The position numbers and the translations under genes are program-made. A stretch of DNA of 40,615 bases from Bordetella parapertussis (GTDB lineage: Bacteria; Pseudomonadota; Gammaproteobacteria; Burkholderiales; Burkholderiaceae_C): contig CAMDKD010000025.1 in NCBI GenBank assembly GCA_945901125.1, positions 1-40,615 of the forward strand, written 5' to 3'. The notes under the pieces were generated by a model. It made no database searches and was not told the DNA's origin. It saw only the letters and a program-made list of their open reading frames with translations. Below, in pieces: positions 22,072 through 31,438 of the stretch; position 1 is the first letter of the stretch, and the number at the start of each line of letters is the position of its first letter.

Positions 22072-22953
22072 TCAAAGCAGACCGGTGCTGCGCAGCACAT
22101 CTTCGAGTGCAGGTTGTAAATGGCTGGATAAAGGCGTCATGGGTAAGCGCATGGTGCCGCCGCACAAGCCCATGCGTGCCGCCGCCCATTTCACCGGAAT
22201 CGGGTTGGCTTCGGTGAACAAATGTTTGTGCAAATTGAGCAAGCGGTTTTGTATGGCCATGGCTTCACGCGCCTGACCGGCGATGGCTGCTACACACAAT
22301 TCGTGCATCAATTTAGGCGCTACGTTGGCGGTCACGCTGACATTGCCCTGGCCGCCGCACAGCATGAGAGCGACAGCAGAGCCGTCGTCACCTGAGTAAA
22401 TGGAGAAGCCTGCGGGCGCATCGTGTATCAGCCATTGCGCGCGTTCAATATTACCGGTGGCTTCTTTGATACCGATGATGCCGTCGACCTGCGCTAGTCG
22501 CATGACGGTGTCGTGCTGTAAATCGGCCACGGTGCGACCGGGCACGTTGTAGAGCACCATGGGCAAATCGACCGCTTCGGCAATGCTGCGAAAGTGCAGG
22601 TACTGGCCTTCTTGCGTCGGCTTGTTGTAGTAGGGCACCACTTGCAACTGGCAATCGGCGCCCACCTGGCGGGCGAAACGCGCGAGTTCAATGGCTTCTG
22701 CAGTCGAGTTGGCACCGCAACCGGCCATAACGGGCACGCGCCCGGCGGATTGTTCCACTGACACCCGGATGATTTCGCAATGTTCTTCAACGCTCACCGT
22801 CGGCGATTCGCCGGTGGTGCCAACCACGCCTATGCAGTCTGTGCCCTGGCTGATATGCCAGTCAATGAGTGTGCGCAAATGAGGGTAGTCAATACTGCCG
22901 TCTTCGAGCATCGGGGTGACCAGGGCCACGATGCTTCCGGTGATAGGTGCCAT
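22072..22953 (-). CDS. dapA: 4-hydroxy-tetrahydrodipicolinate synthase
   Basis: A 293-residue TIM-barrel aldolase that condenses pyruvate with aspartate semialdehyde, the first step of the lysine/diaminopimelate branch. Lys163 (GIIGIKEATGN) is the Schiff-base residue; Tyr135 (VLYNVPGRT) and the Thr pair in VVGTTGESPT complete the proton relay. The length is standard. As first gene of dapA-bamC-metallohydrolase it drives a unit that joins cell-wall precursor supply to outer membrane assembly. Confidence 0.97.
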   Translation of the reverse strand: MAPITGSIVALVTPMLEDGSIDYPHLRTLIDWHISQGTDCIGVVGTTGESPTVSVEEHCEIIRVSVEQSAGRVPVMAGCGANSTAEAIELARFARQVGADCQLQVVPYYNKPTQEGQYLHFRSIAEAVDLPMVLYNVPGRTVADLQHDTVMRLAQVDGIIGIKEATGNIERAQWLIHDAPAGFSIYSGDDGSAVALMLCGGQGNVSVTANVAPKLMHELCVAAIAGQAREAMAIQNRLLNLHKHLFTEANPIPVKWAAARMGLCGGTMRLPMTPLSSHLQPALEDVLRSTGLL

Positions 22954-23004
22954 GGGTCAGTCAATTGGTGACAAAGAGTTGCATTCTAGCTTTAGCCCTG
23001 AAGG

Positions 23005-23580
23005 TCAGCGGCTCAAGCGCTCCAGAGAATAACGCGCGGGCGGGTCACTGTCGTTGACAGAAGCGTTGACAGCAACAATGCGCTGCACAAAGCGATCCGG
23101 CGTTTCACAGAAACCGTCTTCGTAGGCCACTATCCGCAAGCGCCGACACACGTCCAGCAATTCTCCGTGGCGCAGTAAAAAATCCGGGTTGGAAGGTTTT
23201 CCCACACTCTGGTTGCCGAGGGCAAAAGTTTCATAAACCAGCACACCTTGCGGCTGCAATGCAGCCAGCAGATCCGGCCACAGCGCGCGCCATAAATAGT
23301 TGGTGACCACTATCCCGCCAAAGCTTTGGCCGGTCAGCGGCCAGGCCTGGTTTTCCAGATCTGCTTGCAGCACTTCGCCGAAACCACTTGCAGCTTGCAA
23401 AGCGCCTGAGTCCCGGTCAACGCCAAGTACCTGCAAACCCTGTTGTTGCAACCATTGCATATGCCGGCCGCTGCCGCAGGCCAAATCCAGCACGCGTGTG
23501 CCCGCCGGTATGAGATGGGTCCAGCGGCGTACCCAGTCTGAGGGCATCAAGTTCGTATGCACGGGTGGCGCAGATGTCAT
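23005..23580 (-). CDS. Class I SAM-dependent methyltransferase
   Basis: A 191-residue methyltransferase with the SAM motif I VLDLACGSGRHMQWL (30-44), motif II GVDRDSGAL and a motif IV-like GGIVVTNYLWR. The fold is a small Rossmann methyltransferase without a substrate-specific domain, close to TehB/UbiE-like proteins in size, so the substrate is open. It overlaps the SDR stop region by an ATGA (23577-23580) and is the last gene of the MFS > small membrane protein > SDR > methyltransferase run. Confidence 0.85.
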   Translation of the reverse strand: MTSAPPVHTNLMPSDWVRRWTHLIPAGTRVLDLACGSGRHMQWLQQQGLQVLGVDRDSGALQAASGFGEVLQADLENQAWPLTGQSFGGIVVTNYLWRALWPDLLAALQPQGVLVYETFALGNQSVGKPSNPDFLLRHGELLDVCRRLRIVAYEDGFCETPDRFVQRIVAVNASVNDSDPPARYSLERLSR

Positions 23581-24392
23581 TGATGAGGCCGAAAATCAGG
23601 CTTGATCGCAGCCAGCGCCATGCGATCTACCAGCCAAGGGGCCAATAATTTAAGCCAGCGACCAACTTTGCCCTGGCCGGTCATGACCACGTCGCGGCGG
23701 CGTCTGACCATGCCATAAATGATCAGTCGTGCGCATTCGTGCACGCTCATTGCATTTTTTTCAATCAATCCGCTGACACCGGCTTTGCCGCCGTTGGCAT
23801 TAAAGCCGTGCACGCGGATTTTGGTGTCGACCACGCCGGGGTAGGCGATGGTGACGCTGACGCCACTGCCTTGCAACTCTGAGCGCAAGGCTTCAAAAAA
23901 ACCGGTCATGGCAAATTTGCTGGCGCTGTAAGCGGTGCGCCCGGGCACACCGACCAGACCGGCCAGCGAGGACACGGCAACAATGCGGCCGTGGCTTTCC
24001 TTCAAGTACGGCAGGGCTGCGTGTGTGCAGTACACGCTGCCCCACAAATTGACTTGCATCAGTTCGTGGTACCAGGCGAGTTTGTCGGCAGGCACATCCT
24101 GCAACATCGCATGGGCTGACACACCGGCGTTGTTGATCAGTATGTCCAGGCTGCCGCATTCACGCACCGTGGTTTCGACCAGGTGCCTGCACTGCGCTTC
24201 GTCAGTCACATCGGTGGGCATGATCAAAGTGCGCGCACCCAGCGCCTTGCATTCGGCAGACACAGACTGCAACGCAGCGGTGTTGCGCGCCGCCAGCACC
24301 AGCAAGGCCTGCAAGCCATGACGGCGGGCCAGTTGCCTGGCGATTTCAGCGCCTATGCCGTCAGACGCGCCGGTAATGATGATGTTGGGCAT
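23577..24392 (-). CDS. SDR family NAD(P)-dependent oxidoreductase
   Basis: A 271-residue classical short-chain dehydrogenase. The cofactor loop TGASDGIG is at 7-14, NNAG at 87-90, and the catalytic Ser (VAVSSLAG), Tyr155 and Lys159 (YSASK) are all in place. The C-terminal tail, with RRRRDVVMTG and LLAPWLVDRMAL, resembles membrane-associated SDRs acting on lipids or retinol-like substrates (inference). It starts immediately after the stop of the 45-residue membrane protein (no gap) and overlaps the methyltransferase start. Confidence 0.88.
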   Translation of the reverse strand: MPNIIITGASDGIGAEIARQLARRHGLQALLVLAARNTAALQSVSAECKALGARTLIMPTDVTDEAQCRHLVETTVRECGSLDILINNAGVSAHAMLQDVPADKLAWYHELMQVNLWGSVYCTHAALPYLKESHGRIVAVSSLAGLVGVPGRTAYSASKFAMTGFFEALRSELQGSGVSVTIAYPGVVDTKIRVHGFNANGGKAGVSGLIEKNAMSVHECARLIIYGMVRRRRDVVMTGQGKVGRWLKLLAPWLVDRMALAAIKPDFRPHQ

Positions 24393-24530
24393 TTACAAGC
24401 ACCCCCATATCTGGTTGGCCAACACTTGCTGAAACTCAGGTTGCAAATACAAAAAGAAAACCGCCGTCAAAACCACAGATACCAAAACCGGGCCGAGCAG
24501 CTTGGTAAGTGTGTGTTTTAGCGTATTCAT
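24393..24530 (-). CDS. 45-residue single-span membrane protein, coupled to MFS and SDR genes
   Basis: A short frame starting MNTLKHTLTKLLGPVLVSVV and ending in ANQIWGCL. Residues about 11-29 form one hydrophobic span, with positive charges in the first 10 residues, so the N-terminus should be inside. The ATG overlaps the MFS stop (ATGA, 24527-24530) and the stop abuts the SDR ATG, a packing that strongly supports real translation. It is too short for usual gene-finder cut-offs. No function can be assigned; it may be a regulatory subunit of the transporter or a partner that anchors the SDR. Confidence 0.7.
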   Translation of the reverse strand: MNTLKHTLTKLLGPVLVSVVLTAVFFLYLQPEFQQVLANQIWGCL

Positions 24531-25744
24531 GCGGCAACCGGTATTCGCTGAATGCCTTGTTCACGCACAGGCAGGTTGATCAGCGCCGCAAACACGCTGA
24601 GCGCAATCGTGAGGTACCAGACCTGGTCATAGCTGCCGGTGCGGTCGAAAACCCAGCCGCCCAGCCACACGCCCATGTAACTGCCTAGCTGGTGGCTCAT
24701 GAAAACAAAACCGCTGAGCATGGAGAAATGGGCCACGCCGAACATTTGCGCCACGATGGCGCTGGTCACCGGTACGGTTGACAACCACAGCAAACCCATG
24801 GCGGCAGCAAACAGGTAAACGCTCATTGGTGACAAAGGCAGAAAAATGAACAGGCTGATGAACACGCCGCGCATGGTGTAGTTGAAAGACAAAAGCAGGT
24901 TTTTTGGAAAGTGTTGCCCTAGGACACCGGCCGCATAAGTACCCAGAATATTGAACAGCCCGATCAAAGCCAGCGCAGTACCGGCGACTTGCGGGTCCAG
25001 CCCCTGGTCTTTCAGGTAGCTGGGCATGTGCACACCGATGAACACCACTTGAAAGCCGCAGACAAAGTAGCCGGCCATCAGCAATTGAAAGCTGCGGTAG
25101 CCGAAGGCCTCGCGTACCGCTTGCAAAATGCTTTGTTGGCGCTTAGGCGCTTGGCCGCCCGCAAACGCCGGTTCGCGCAAACCCAGCGTCAAAGGCAGCA
25201 CCATCAGCATGCCGGCGGCCAGTACCAGCAAGGCCTGGTGCCAGCCTATGTGTTCAATCATGTAAGACGAGGTCGGCACCAGTAAAAACTGTCCGAAAGA
25301 ACCGGCGGCGGACACCACGCCCATGGCCCAGGAGCGCTTCTCAGCGGGGATGTTGCGCCCGATGATGCCAAAGACGATGGCAAACGTGGTACCGGCTTGC
25401 GCAGCGCCCACCATGACACCGAGCGTCAAAGCCAGCCAGGCGGGAGAGGCGGCTTGGGCCATGCCCCACAAACCCAGTGCATACAAAAGGCTGCTGAACA
25501 CCATGACCCGGAATGCGCCGAAGCGGTCGGCCAGCATGCCCAGAAAGATACCTATCAAGCCCCAGCTGATGTTTTGAATGCCTATGGCCGTGGCAAAGTC
25601 CTCACGGCCCCAACCCATCTCTTGCGTCATAGGTTGCATCCACAGGCCAAAGCCATGGCGAATGCCCATGGCCATAGACACAATGATGGCGCCGCATACC
25701 AATACTTGCCATAAAGGCAAAGTTTTGCTGGAGGAGTTTTGCAT
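24527..25744 (-). CDS. MFS transporter
   Basis: A 405-residue 12-span major facilitator superfamily permease. The loop 2-3 motif A appears as GMLADRFGAFRVM, and the central loop (RQQSILQAV) splits two six-helix halves. The opening SMAMGIRHGFGLWMQPMTQEMG resembles the oxalate/formate and monocarboxylate-like MFS group often found in Burkholderiales, so a carboxylate substrate is plausible but unproven. It heads the minus-strand run leading to the methyltransferase. Confidence 0.88.
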   Translation of the reverse strand: MQNSSSKTLPLWQVLVCGAIIVSMAMGIRHGFGLWMQPMTQEMGWGREDFATAIGIQNISWGLIGIFLGMLADRFGAFRVMVFSSLLYALGLWGMAQAASPAWLALTLGVMVGAAQAGTTFAIVFGIIGRNIPAEKRSWAMGVVSAAGSFGQFLLVPTSSYMIEHIGWHQALLVLAAGMLMVLPLTLGLREPAFAGGQAPKRQQSILQAVREAFGYRSFQLLMAGYFVCGFQVVFIGVHMPSYLKDQGLDPQVAGTALALIGLFNILGTYAAGVLGQHFPKNLLLSFNYTMRGVFISLFIFLPLSPMSVYLFAAAMGLLWLSTVPVTSAIVAQMFGVAHFSMLSGFVFMSHQLGSYMGVWLGGWVFDRTGSYDQVWYLTIALSVFAALINLPVREQGIQRIPVAA

Positions 25745-25854
25745 GGGCTTAACTGTAACGATTTTGAGAATAAGTGATTAGCTTTGGGTTGCGCTTGTCA
25801 TAGACTGTTCATTTATCCAGTGTGGAATCGGCGGTCTGTCTACAATCTGCAACC

Positions 25855-27822
25855 ATGGCAACCAAACAATCCGAATATTCCGAAGGTTCGATACGTGTCC
25901 TCAAAGGACTCGAACCGGTCAAACAGCGTCCGGGCATGTACACCCGCACCGACAATCCGCTGCACATCATCCAAGAAGTCATAGACAACGCCGCCGATGA
26001 AGCGCTGGCCGGTTATGGCAAAAAAATCACCGTCACCTTGTTTGCCGACGGCTCCATCGGCATAGACGACGACGGGCGCGGCATACCGTTTGGCATGCAC
26101 CCGGAAGAAAAAGCCCCGGTGATTGAACTGGTGTTCACCCGTTTGCACGCAGGTGGCAAGTTCGACAAAGGCAGTGGCGGCGCCTATAGCTTCTCCGGCG
26201 GACTGCACGGCGTGGGCGTCAGCGTCACCAATGCGCTGTCCAAACGCATGGAAGTCACCTCTTACCGCGAAGGCCAAGCGGCGCATTTGGTGTTCCAGGG
26301 CGGCGATGTGATTGAAAAGCTGAAACTGCGCAAAGCGGAGGCAGGTGACCGCAAACAAGGCACGTTGGTGCGGGTCTGGCCGGACGCGAGTTACTTTGAA
26401 TCGGCTGTGTTGCCTTTGAATGAACTCATACATTTGCTGCGCAGCAAAGCCGTGCTCATGCCCGGCGTCAGCGTCACGCTGGTACAGGAAAAAGCCAAGG
26501 AAACGCAGACCTGGTTGTACAAAGGCGGCTTGCGGGACTACCTCATGCAGACTTTGCACGCCGACCCGTTCATCCCTTTGTTTGACGGCGAAGGTTTTGC
26601 CGATGGCGGCCACGAAAGCTTTGCCGAAGGCGAGGGCGCGCAATGGTGTCTGGCGTTCACCGAAGACGGTGCGCCGGTGCGCGAAAGCTATGTGAATTTG
26701 ATTCCCACCAGCGCAGGTGGCACGCACGAAAGCGGCTTGCGCGATGGTTTGTTCAACGCGGTGAAAAGCTTTATCGATTTGCACGCTTTGTTGCCCAAGG
26801 GCGTCAAGTTGCTGCCCGAGGACGTGTTTGCGCGTGCCAGTTTTGTCTTAAGCGCCAAGGTGCTGGATCCGCAGTTTCAAGGTCAGATCAAAGAGCGTTT
26901 GAATTCGCGCGACGCGGTGCGACTGGTGTCGAGCTTTGTGCGTCCGGCTTTGGATTTGTGGTTGAACCAGCATGTGGACTACGGCAAGAAACTGGCAGAG
27001 TTGGTCATCCGTGCAGCGCAGTTGCGCCAAAAAGCCGGTCAAAAAGTGGAAAAGCGCAAAGGCTCGGGTGTGGCCGTGTTGCCGGGCAAACTCACTGACT
27101 GCGAAAGCCGCGATCTGGCGCACAACGAGATTTTTCTGGTTGAAGGTGACAGCGCAGGCGGCAGCGCCAAAATGGGCCGCGACAAAGAGTCGCAAGCCAT
27201 ATTGCCTTTGCGCGGCAAGGTGCTCAACACTTGGGAGGTCGAGCGCGACCGTTTGTTTGCCAACAACGAAGTGCACGATATTGCTGTGGCTATCGGCGTG
27301 GACCCGCACGGCCCGAACGACACGCCCGATTTATCCGGACTGCGCTATGGCAAGGTTTGTATATTGAGCGACGCGGACGTAGACGGCTCGCACATTCAAG
27401 TGCTGTTGCTGACGCTGTTTTTCCGCCATTTTCCCAAGCTGATTGAAACCGGTCATGTGTTTGTGGCGCGCCCGCCCTTGTTTCGGGTGGACGTGCCGGC
27501 ACGCGGTAAAAAACCGGCGACCAAGGTGTATGCGCTGGACGAAGGCGAGCTCACCGCGATTTTGGACAAAAGCGCCAAAGACGGCGTGCCGCGCGAAAAA
27601 TGCAGCATCAGCCGTTTCAAAGGCTTGGGCGAAATGAACGCTGAGCAATTGTGGGACACCACGCTCAATCCGGATACCCGTCGCTTGTTGCCGGTTCAGT
27701 TGGGTATTTTGGATTTCGCGCAAACCGAAGGCATGATCACCCAGTTGATGGGCAAGGGCGAGGCTGCGGCGCGTCGTGAATTGATGGAGTTGCATGGTGA
27801 CTCCATAGACATTGATGTTTGA
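25855..27822 (+). CDS. parE: DNA topoisomerase IV subunit B
   Basis: A 655-residue type IIA topoisomerase ATPase/TOPRIM subunit. The GHKL ATPase shows EVIDNAADEAL, DGRGIPFGMH and GGLHGVGVSVTNALS. The TOPRIM core is FLVEGDSAGGSAKMGRDK, PLRGKVLNTWE and LSDADVDGSHI. Its length and the missing GyrB insertion favour ParE over GyrB, and parC follows. The family starts at MATKQSEYSEGSIRVLKGLE, fixing the ATG at 25855. No ribosome site precedes it; TACAAT ends 8 bp before the ATG, hinting at a leaderless message. Confidence 0.95.
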   Translation: MATKQSEYSEGSIRVLKGLEPVKQRPGMYTRTDNPLHIIQEVIDNAADEALAGYGKKITVTLFADGSIGIDDDGRGIPFGMHPEEKAPVIELVFTRLHAGGKFDKGSGGAYSFSGGLHGVGVSVTNALSKRMEVTSYREGQAAHLVFQGGDVIEKLKLRKAEAGDRKQGTLVRVWPDASYFESAVLPLNELIHLLRSKAVLMPGVSVTLVQEKAKETQTWLYKGGLRDYLMQTLHADPFIPLFDGEGFADGGHESFAEGEGAQWCLAFTEDGAPVRESYVNLIPTSAGGTHESGLRDGLFNAVKSFIDLHALLPKGVKLLPEDVFARASFVLSAKVLDPQFQGQIKERLNSRDAVRLVSSFVRPALDLWLNQHVDYGKKLAELVIRAAQLRQKAGQKVEKRKGSGVAVLPGKLTDCESRDLAHNEIFLVEGDSAGGSAKMGRDKESQAILPLRGKVLNTWEVERDRLFANNEVHDIAVAIGVDPHGPNDTPDLSGLRYGKVCILSDADVDGSHIQVLLLTLFFRHFPKLIETGHVFVARPPLFRVDVPARGKKPATKVYALDEGELTAILDKSAKDGVPREKCSISRFKGLGEMNAEQLWDTTLNPDTRRLLPVQLGILDFAQTEGMITQLMGKGEAAARRELMELHGDSIDIDV

Positions 27823-28019
27823 GTCAACCTAAGTTGAGGCATGAACTTCTTTCTTCTACTTCAGTCACATGGTTTGCAGATGCATCCTGCCGAGTGCAAA
27901 TTTCATTTTGCAACTAGAGCAGCATTCAACCCAATTCAGAGCATGGAGTCTTTTTGGAAAGAGGTTTTGCTAACCCGTGGATCACGGGGATACAACGCAA
28001 ATTGATGGTGGAGGCTCAG

Positions 28020-28868
28020 ATGTCTAATTCAATCAAGCTCGTTCAAGAACTTAAGCTTTTTGAATCGGTGCAGGTGCGATCTCACTGGAATGGCGACGAA
28101 GAGAGGTGGTATTTTTCAGTTGTGGATGTGGTAAAGGTTCTGACCGAATCAGTCAATCCTACGGACTATCTGAAGAAACTGCGCAAGCGCGACAAGGAAC
28201 TAGGCAGTTACCTGGGGACAAATTGTCCCCAGGTAGCCATGCGTAACGGCGAGGGCAAGGCGCGAAAAACATTGGCGGGTAATGTCGAGCACATTCTTCG
28301 ACTGATCCAGTCTATTCCTTCCCCCAAAGCGGAGCCATTTAAGCAATGGCTAGCCCGTGTCGGTTACGAGCGTATGCAAGAAATTACTGACCCAGCACAA
28401 AGTCTGGACCGTGCCCGCGAGAATTGGCAAAAACTGGGACGCAGTACTAAGTGGATTCAGCAACGCATGACGGGTCAAGAGACCCGAAATAAGCTCACAG
28501 ACTACTGGAAAGAAAGTGGGGTTGAAAAGTCGGATGAATTCGCTTTGCTGACCAATATCATTCATCAAGAATGGACGGGGCTGAGTGTGCAAGCACACAA
28601 GTCACTAAAGAGTTTGAAAACTCAGAATCTGCGCGATCACATGAGTGAGGCCGAGTTGATCTTCACCGCGCTGGCTGAACTTTCGACTCGCCAGATAGCA
28701 GAGACCGATCAAGCGAGAGGCGTGAATCAAAACGCAAAAGCTGGCGTGAAAGGTGGCCGAGTGGCCAAACGCGCTAAAGATGATCTTGAACAGCTTACGG
28801 GCCAACAAGTGGTAAGTGCTAGCAACTACCTGCCGCCTGCCAAGACCAAGCCACAACTGAAAAAATAA
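28020..28868 (+). CDS. Bro-N family (phage antirepressor-like) protein
   Basis: A 282-residue protein with a BRO-N domain: FESVQVRSHWNGDEERWYFS then VVDVVKVLTESVNPTDYLKK (about 12-50), followed by LGTNCPQVAM and the central SIPSPKAEPFKQWLARVGYE. The C-terminal part, LRDHMSEAELIFTALAELS then KGGRVAKRAKDDLE, is a conserved companion region of chromosomal antirepressor-like proteins. These bind DNA or repressors; their role outside phage is unclear. The ATG at 28020 is preceded by GGTGGAGG. No phage genes surround it, so it appears to be a solitary insertion between parE and parC. Confidence 0.85.
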   Translation: MSNSIKLVQELKLFESVQVRSHWNGDEERWYFSVVDVVKVLTESVNPTDYLKKLRKRDKELGSYLGTNCPQVAMRNGEGKARKTLAGNVEHILRLIQSIPSPKAEPFKQWLARVGYERMQEITDPAQSLDRARENWQKLGRSTKWIQQRMTGQETRNKLTDYWKESGVEKSDEFALLTNIIHQEWTGLSVQAHKSLKSLKTQNLRDHMSEAELIFTALAELSTRQIAETDQARGVNQNAKAGVKGGRVAKRAKDDLEQLTGQQVVSASNYLPPAKTKPQLKK

Positions 28869-28891
28869 TTTTATTAAAGCAAAGTAGTTTT

Positions 28892-31246
28892 ATGACCATT
28901 GACTTGTTAAATCCTAAATCTTCAACTCCAGAAGCTGACGATGGCCAAAGTTTAGGCCATTACGCCCAACGCGCTTACCTGGAATACGCACTCAGCGTGG
29001 TCAAAGGCCGCGCCTTGCCCGATGTGTGTGACGGCCAAAAGCCGGTGCAGCGGCGCATTTTGTATTCCATGTCGCGCATGGGCTTGGGCTTTGGCGGTGC
29101 CAACGGCGCGGTCGGCGCACGACCTGTGAAGAGCGCGCGCGTGGTCGGCGATGTACTGGGCCGTTACCACCCGCACGGCGACAGCGCCGCTTATGACGCG
29201 TTGGTGCGCATGGCGCAGGATTTTTCTCAGCGTTATCCGCTGATTGACGGGCAAGGCAATTTCGGTTCGCGCGATGGCGACGGTGCTGCCGCCATGCGTT
29301 ACACCGAAGCGCGGTTGGCGCGCATCACCAGTTTGTTGCTGGATGAAATCGACGAAGGCACGGTGGATTTTCAGCCCAACTACGACGGTTCCACCGAAGA
29401 GCCGCGTCAATTGCCGGCGCGTCTGCCGTTCGCATTGCTCAATGGCGCGAGTGGCATTGCCGTGGGTATGGCGACAGAAATCCCCAGCCACAATTTGCGT
29501 GAAGTGGCTGACGCGTGTGTTGCCTTGATTAAAAACCCTAAGCTGTCACACGAGGAATTGGTGCAAATCATGCCCGGGCCGGACTACCCCGGTGGCGGTC
29601 AAATCATCAGCAGCGCAGCCGATATTTCAGACGCGTATGCCACGGGTCGCGGCTCGCTCAAAGTGCGTGCACGCTGGGTCATAGAAGATTTAGCGCGTGG
29701 TCAATGGCAACTGGTGGTCAACGAATTACCGCCGAATGTCAGCTCACAAAAAGTGTTGGAAGAAATCGAAGAGCTGACCAATCCCAAGGTCAAGACCGGC
29801 AAAAAAGCGCTGACGCCTGAGCAAACACAATTGAAAGCCACGGTCTTGTCGGTGCTGGACCTGGTGCGTGATGAGTCTTCCAAAGACGCGCCGGTGCGTC
29901 TGGTGTTTGAGCCCAAAACCCGCACCATCGAACAACAAGAACTCATCACCACACTGCTGGCGCACACCAGTTTGGAAAGCTCGGCTTCTATCAACCTGAC
30001 CATGGTCGGGCTTGATGGCAGACCGGTGCCCAAGTCCATGCGCCAGATGCTGGAGGAGTGGATCAGCTTTCGCCAGACCACGGTGCAGCGCCGCTCGCAA
30101 TTTCGCTTGGACAAAGTGCTGGCGCGCATCCATATCTTGGAAGGTCGCCAGTTGGTGTTGCTCAACATCGACGAGGTGATACGCATCATCCGCCACAGCG
30201 ACGAACCCAAGCCTGCGTTGATAGAACGTTTCAAACTTTCCGACAGACAAGCCGACGATATTCTGGACATCCGTTTGCGTCAGTTGGCGCGTTTGGAAGC
30301 CATCAAGATTGAGCAGGAGTTGAAAGAGTTGCGCGAAGATCAGGGCAAGCTCGAAGACATTTTGGGCAGCGCCACCTCATTGCGCCGTTTGATGGTGAAA
30401 GAGATAGAAGCGGACGCGAAAGTGTTTGCAGACGCGCGCCGCACCTTGATACAAGCCGAGAAAAAAGCCGTGGCCGAAGTCAAAGTGGTGGACGAAGCGG
30501 TGACGGTGGTCGTGTCTGAAAAAGGCTGGGTGCGCGCACGCCAAGGCCATGGTCACGAGCCCGGCAGTTTTGCGTTCAAAGCCGGTGACGGTTTATACGA
30601 CACGTTTGAATGCCGCACTGTCGATCAACTGATCGCATTCGGTTCTAACGGTCGTGTTTACTCGGTGCCGGTGGCGGCATTGCCCGGTGCGCGTGGCGAT
30701 GGTCAACCGGTCACCACCTTGGTGGATGTCGAATCGGGCACGCAACTGATGCATTACTTTGCCGGTCCGACAACCATGACTTTGTTGCTCAGCGGTTCGG
30801 GCGGCTATGGTTTTGTGTGTTGCATAGACAACCTTATTTCACGCAATAAGAGCGGTAAAGCCTTTGTCAATTTGCAGGACGGCGAAACCTTGTGCGTGCC
30901 GTCTGTGGTGGGCGGTGGCAACGGTGCCGAGCCCTTGCCGATTGCCACGCATGTGGTTTGTGCTTCCGCCGGTGGCCGCATACTCACCTTTGATATCACC
31001 GAACTCAAAGCCATGGAAAAAGGCGGTCGCGGTTTGATGCTGATGGACTTGGAAGACAAAGACACCCTGGCTGGTGCTGCCGCTTACACAAGAAGCATTT
31101 GCATTCTGGGTGTGGGTCGCGGTGGCAAAGCCCGTGATGAAACGCTGGAAATCAGAAGCCTGAACAATGCCCGCTCAGTCCGCGCGCGCAAAGGAAAGGT
31201 GGCCGACCTAGGCTTTAAACCTACCCATGTGTTGCGCGTGCTCTGA
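28892..31246 (+). CDS. parC: DNA topoisomerase IV subunit A
   Basis: A 784-residue DNA breakage-reunion subunit of topoisomerase IV, which decatenates daughter chromosomes. The catalytic Tyr137 is in AAAMRYTEARL, and the quinolone-resistance region reads HPHGDSAAYDALVRMAQDF (93-111). The C-terminal half has the beta-pinwheel repeats of the ParC tail (SEKGWVRARQGHG, GSNGRVYSVPVAAL, TLCVPSVVGGG). Length matches betaproteobacterial ParC. It is separated from parE by the Bro-N gene and by 23 bp from that gene's stop, so all three may share a transcript. Confidence 0.96.
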   Translation: MTIDLLNPKSSTPEADDGQSLGHYAQRAYLEYALSVVKGRALPDVCDGQKPVQRRILYSMSRMGLGFGGANGAVGARPVKSARVVGDVLGRYHPHGDSAAYDALVRMAQDFSQRYPLIDGQGNFGSRDGDGAAAMRYTEARLARITSLLLDEIDEGTVDFQPNYDGSTEEPRQLPARLPFALLNGASGIAVGMATEIPSHNLREVADACVALIKNPKLSHEELVQIMPGPDYPGGGQIISSAADISDAYATGRGSLKVRARWVIEDLARGQWQLVVNELPPNVSSQKVLEEIEELTNPKVKTGKKALTPEQTQLKATVLSVLDLVRDESSKDAPVRLVFEPKTRTIEQQELITTLLAHTSLESSASINLTMVGLDGRPVPKSMRQMLEEWISFRQTTVQRRSQFRLDKVLARIHILEGRQLVLLNIDEVIRIIRHSDEPKPALIERFKLSDRQADDILDIRLRQLARLEAIKIEQELKELREDQGKLEDILGSATSLRRLMVKEIEADAKVFADARRTLIQAEKKAVAEVKVVDEAVTVVVSEKGWVRARQGHGHEPGSFAFKAGDGLYDTFECRTVDQLIAFGSNGRVYSVPVAALPGARGDGQPVTTLVDVESGTQLMHYFAGPTTMTLLLSGSGGYGFVCCIDNLISRNKSGKAFVNLQDGETLCVPSVVGGGNGAEPLPIATHVVCASAGGRILTFDITELKAMEKGGRGLMLMDLEDKDTLAGAAAYTRSICILGVGRGGKARDETLEIRSLNNARSVRARKGKVADLGFKPTHVLRVL

Positions 31247-31368
31247 GGCTGTTTGCATTTTTTCAAGGCAATTCGATTCACTGCATCTCACTGCGAATGA
31301 ATCTATCGGCTGAAGTTAAGGTTGCCAAAGTCGATGGGAATGGCATGCCAGCTTTCTGTAGATTAATC

Positions 31369-31380
31369 GTGACCGGTCAC
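31369..31380. repeat. 12-bp perfect palindrome GTGACCGGTCAC
   Basis: Located in the 192-bp gap between the convergent parC and giant-protein genes. The symmetry is perfect with no loop, so it resembles a dimeric regulator site and not a terminator hairpin. No second copy is seen in the gap, and no clear terminator for either convergent gene was found. Confidence 0.3.
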
Positions 31381-31438
31381 CAAGACATTCCCTGCCCGCT
31401 GCGCCCTTATTTTTTCAGGCTACAGGGACTAAGGACTA

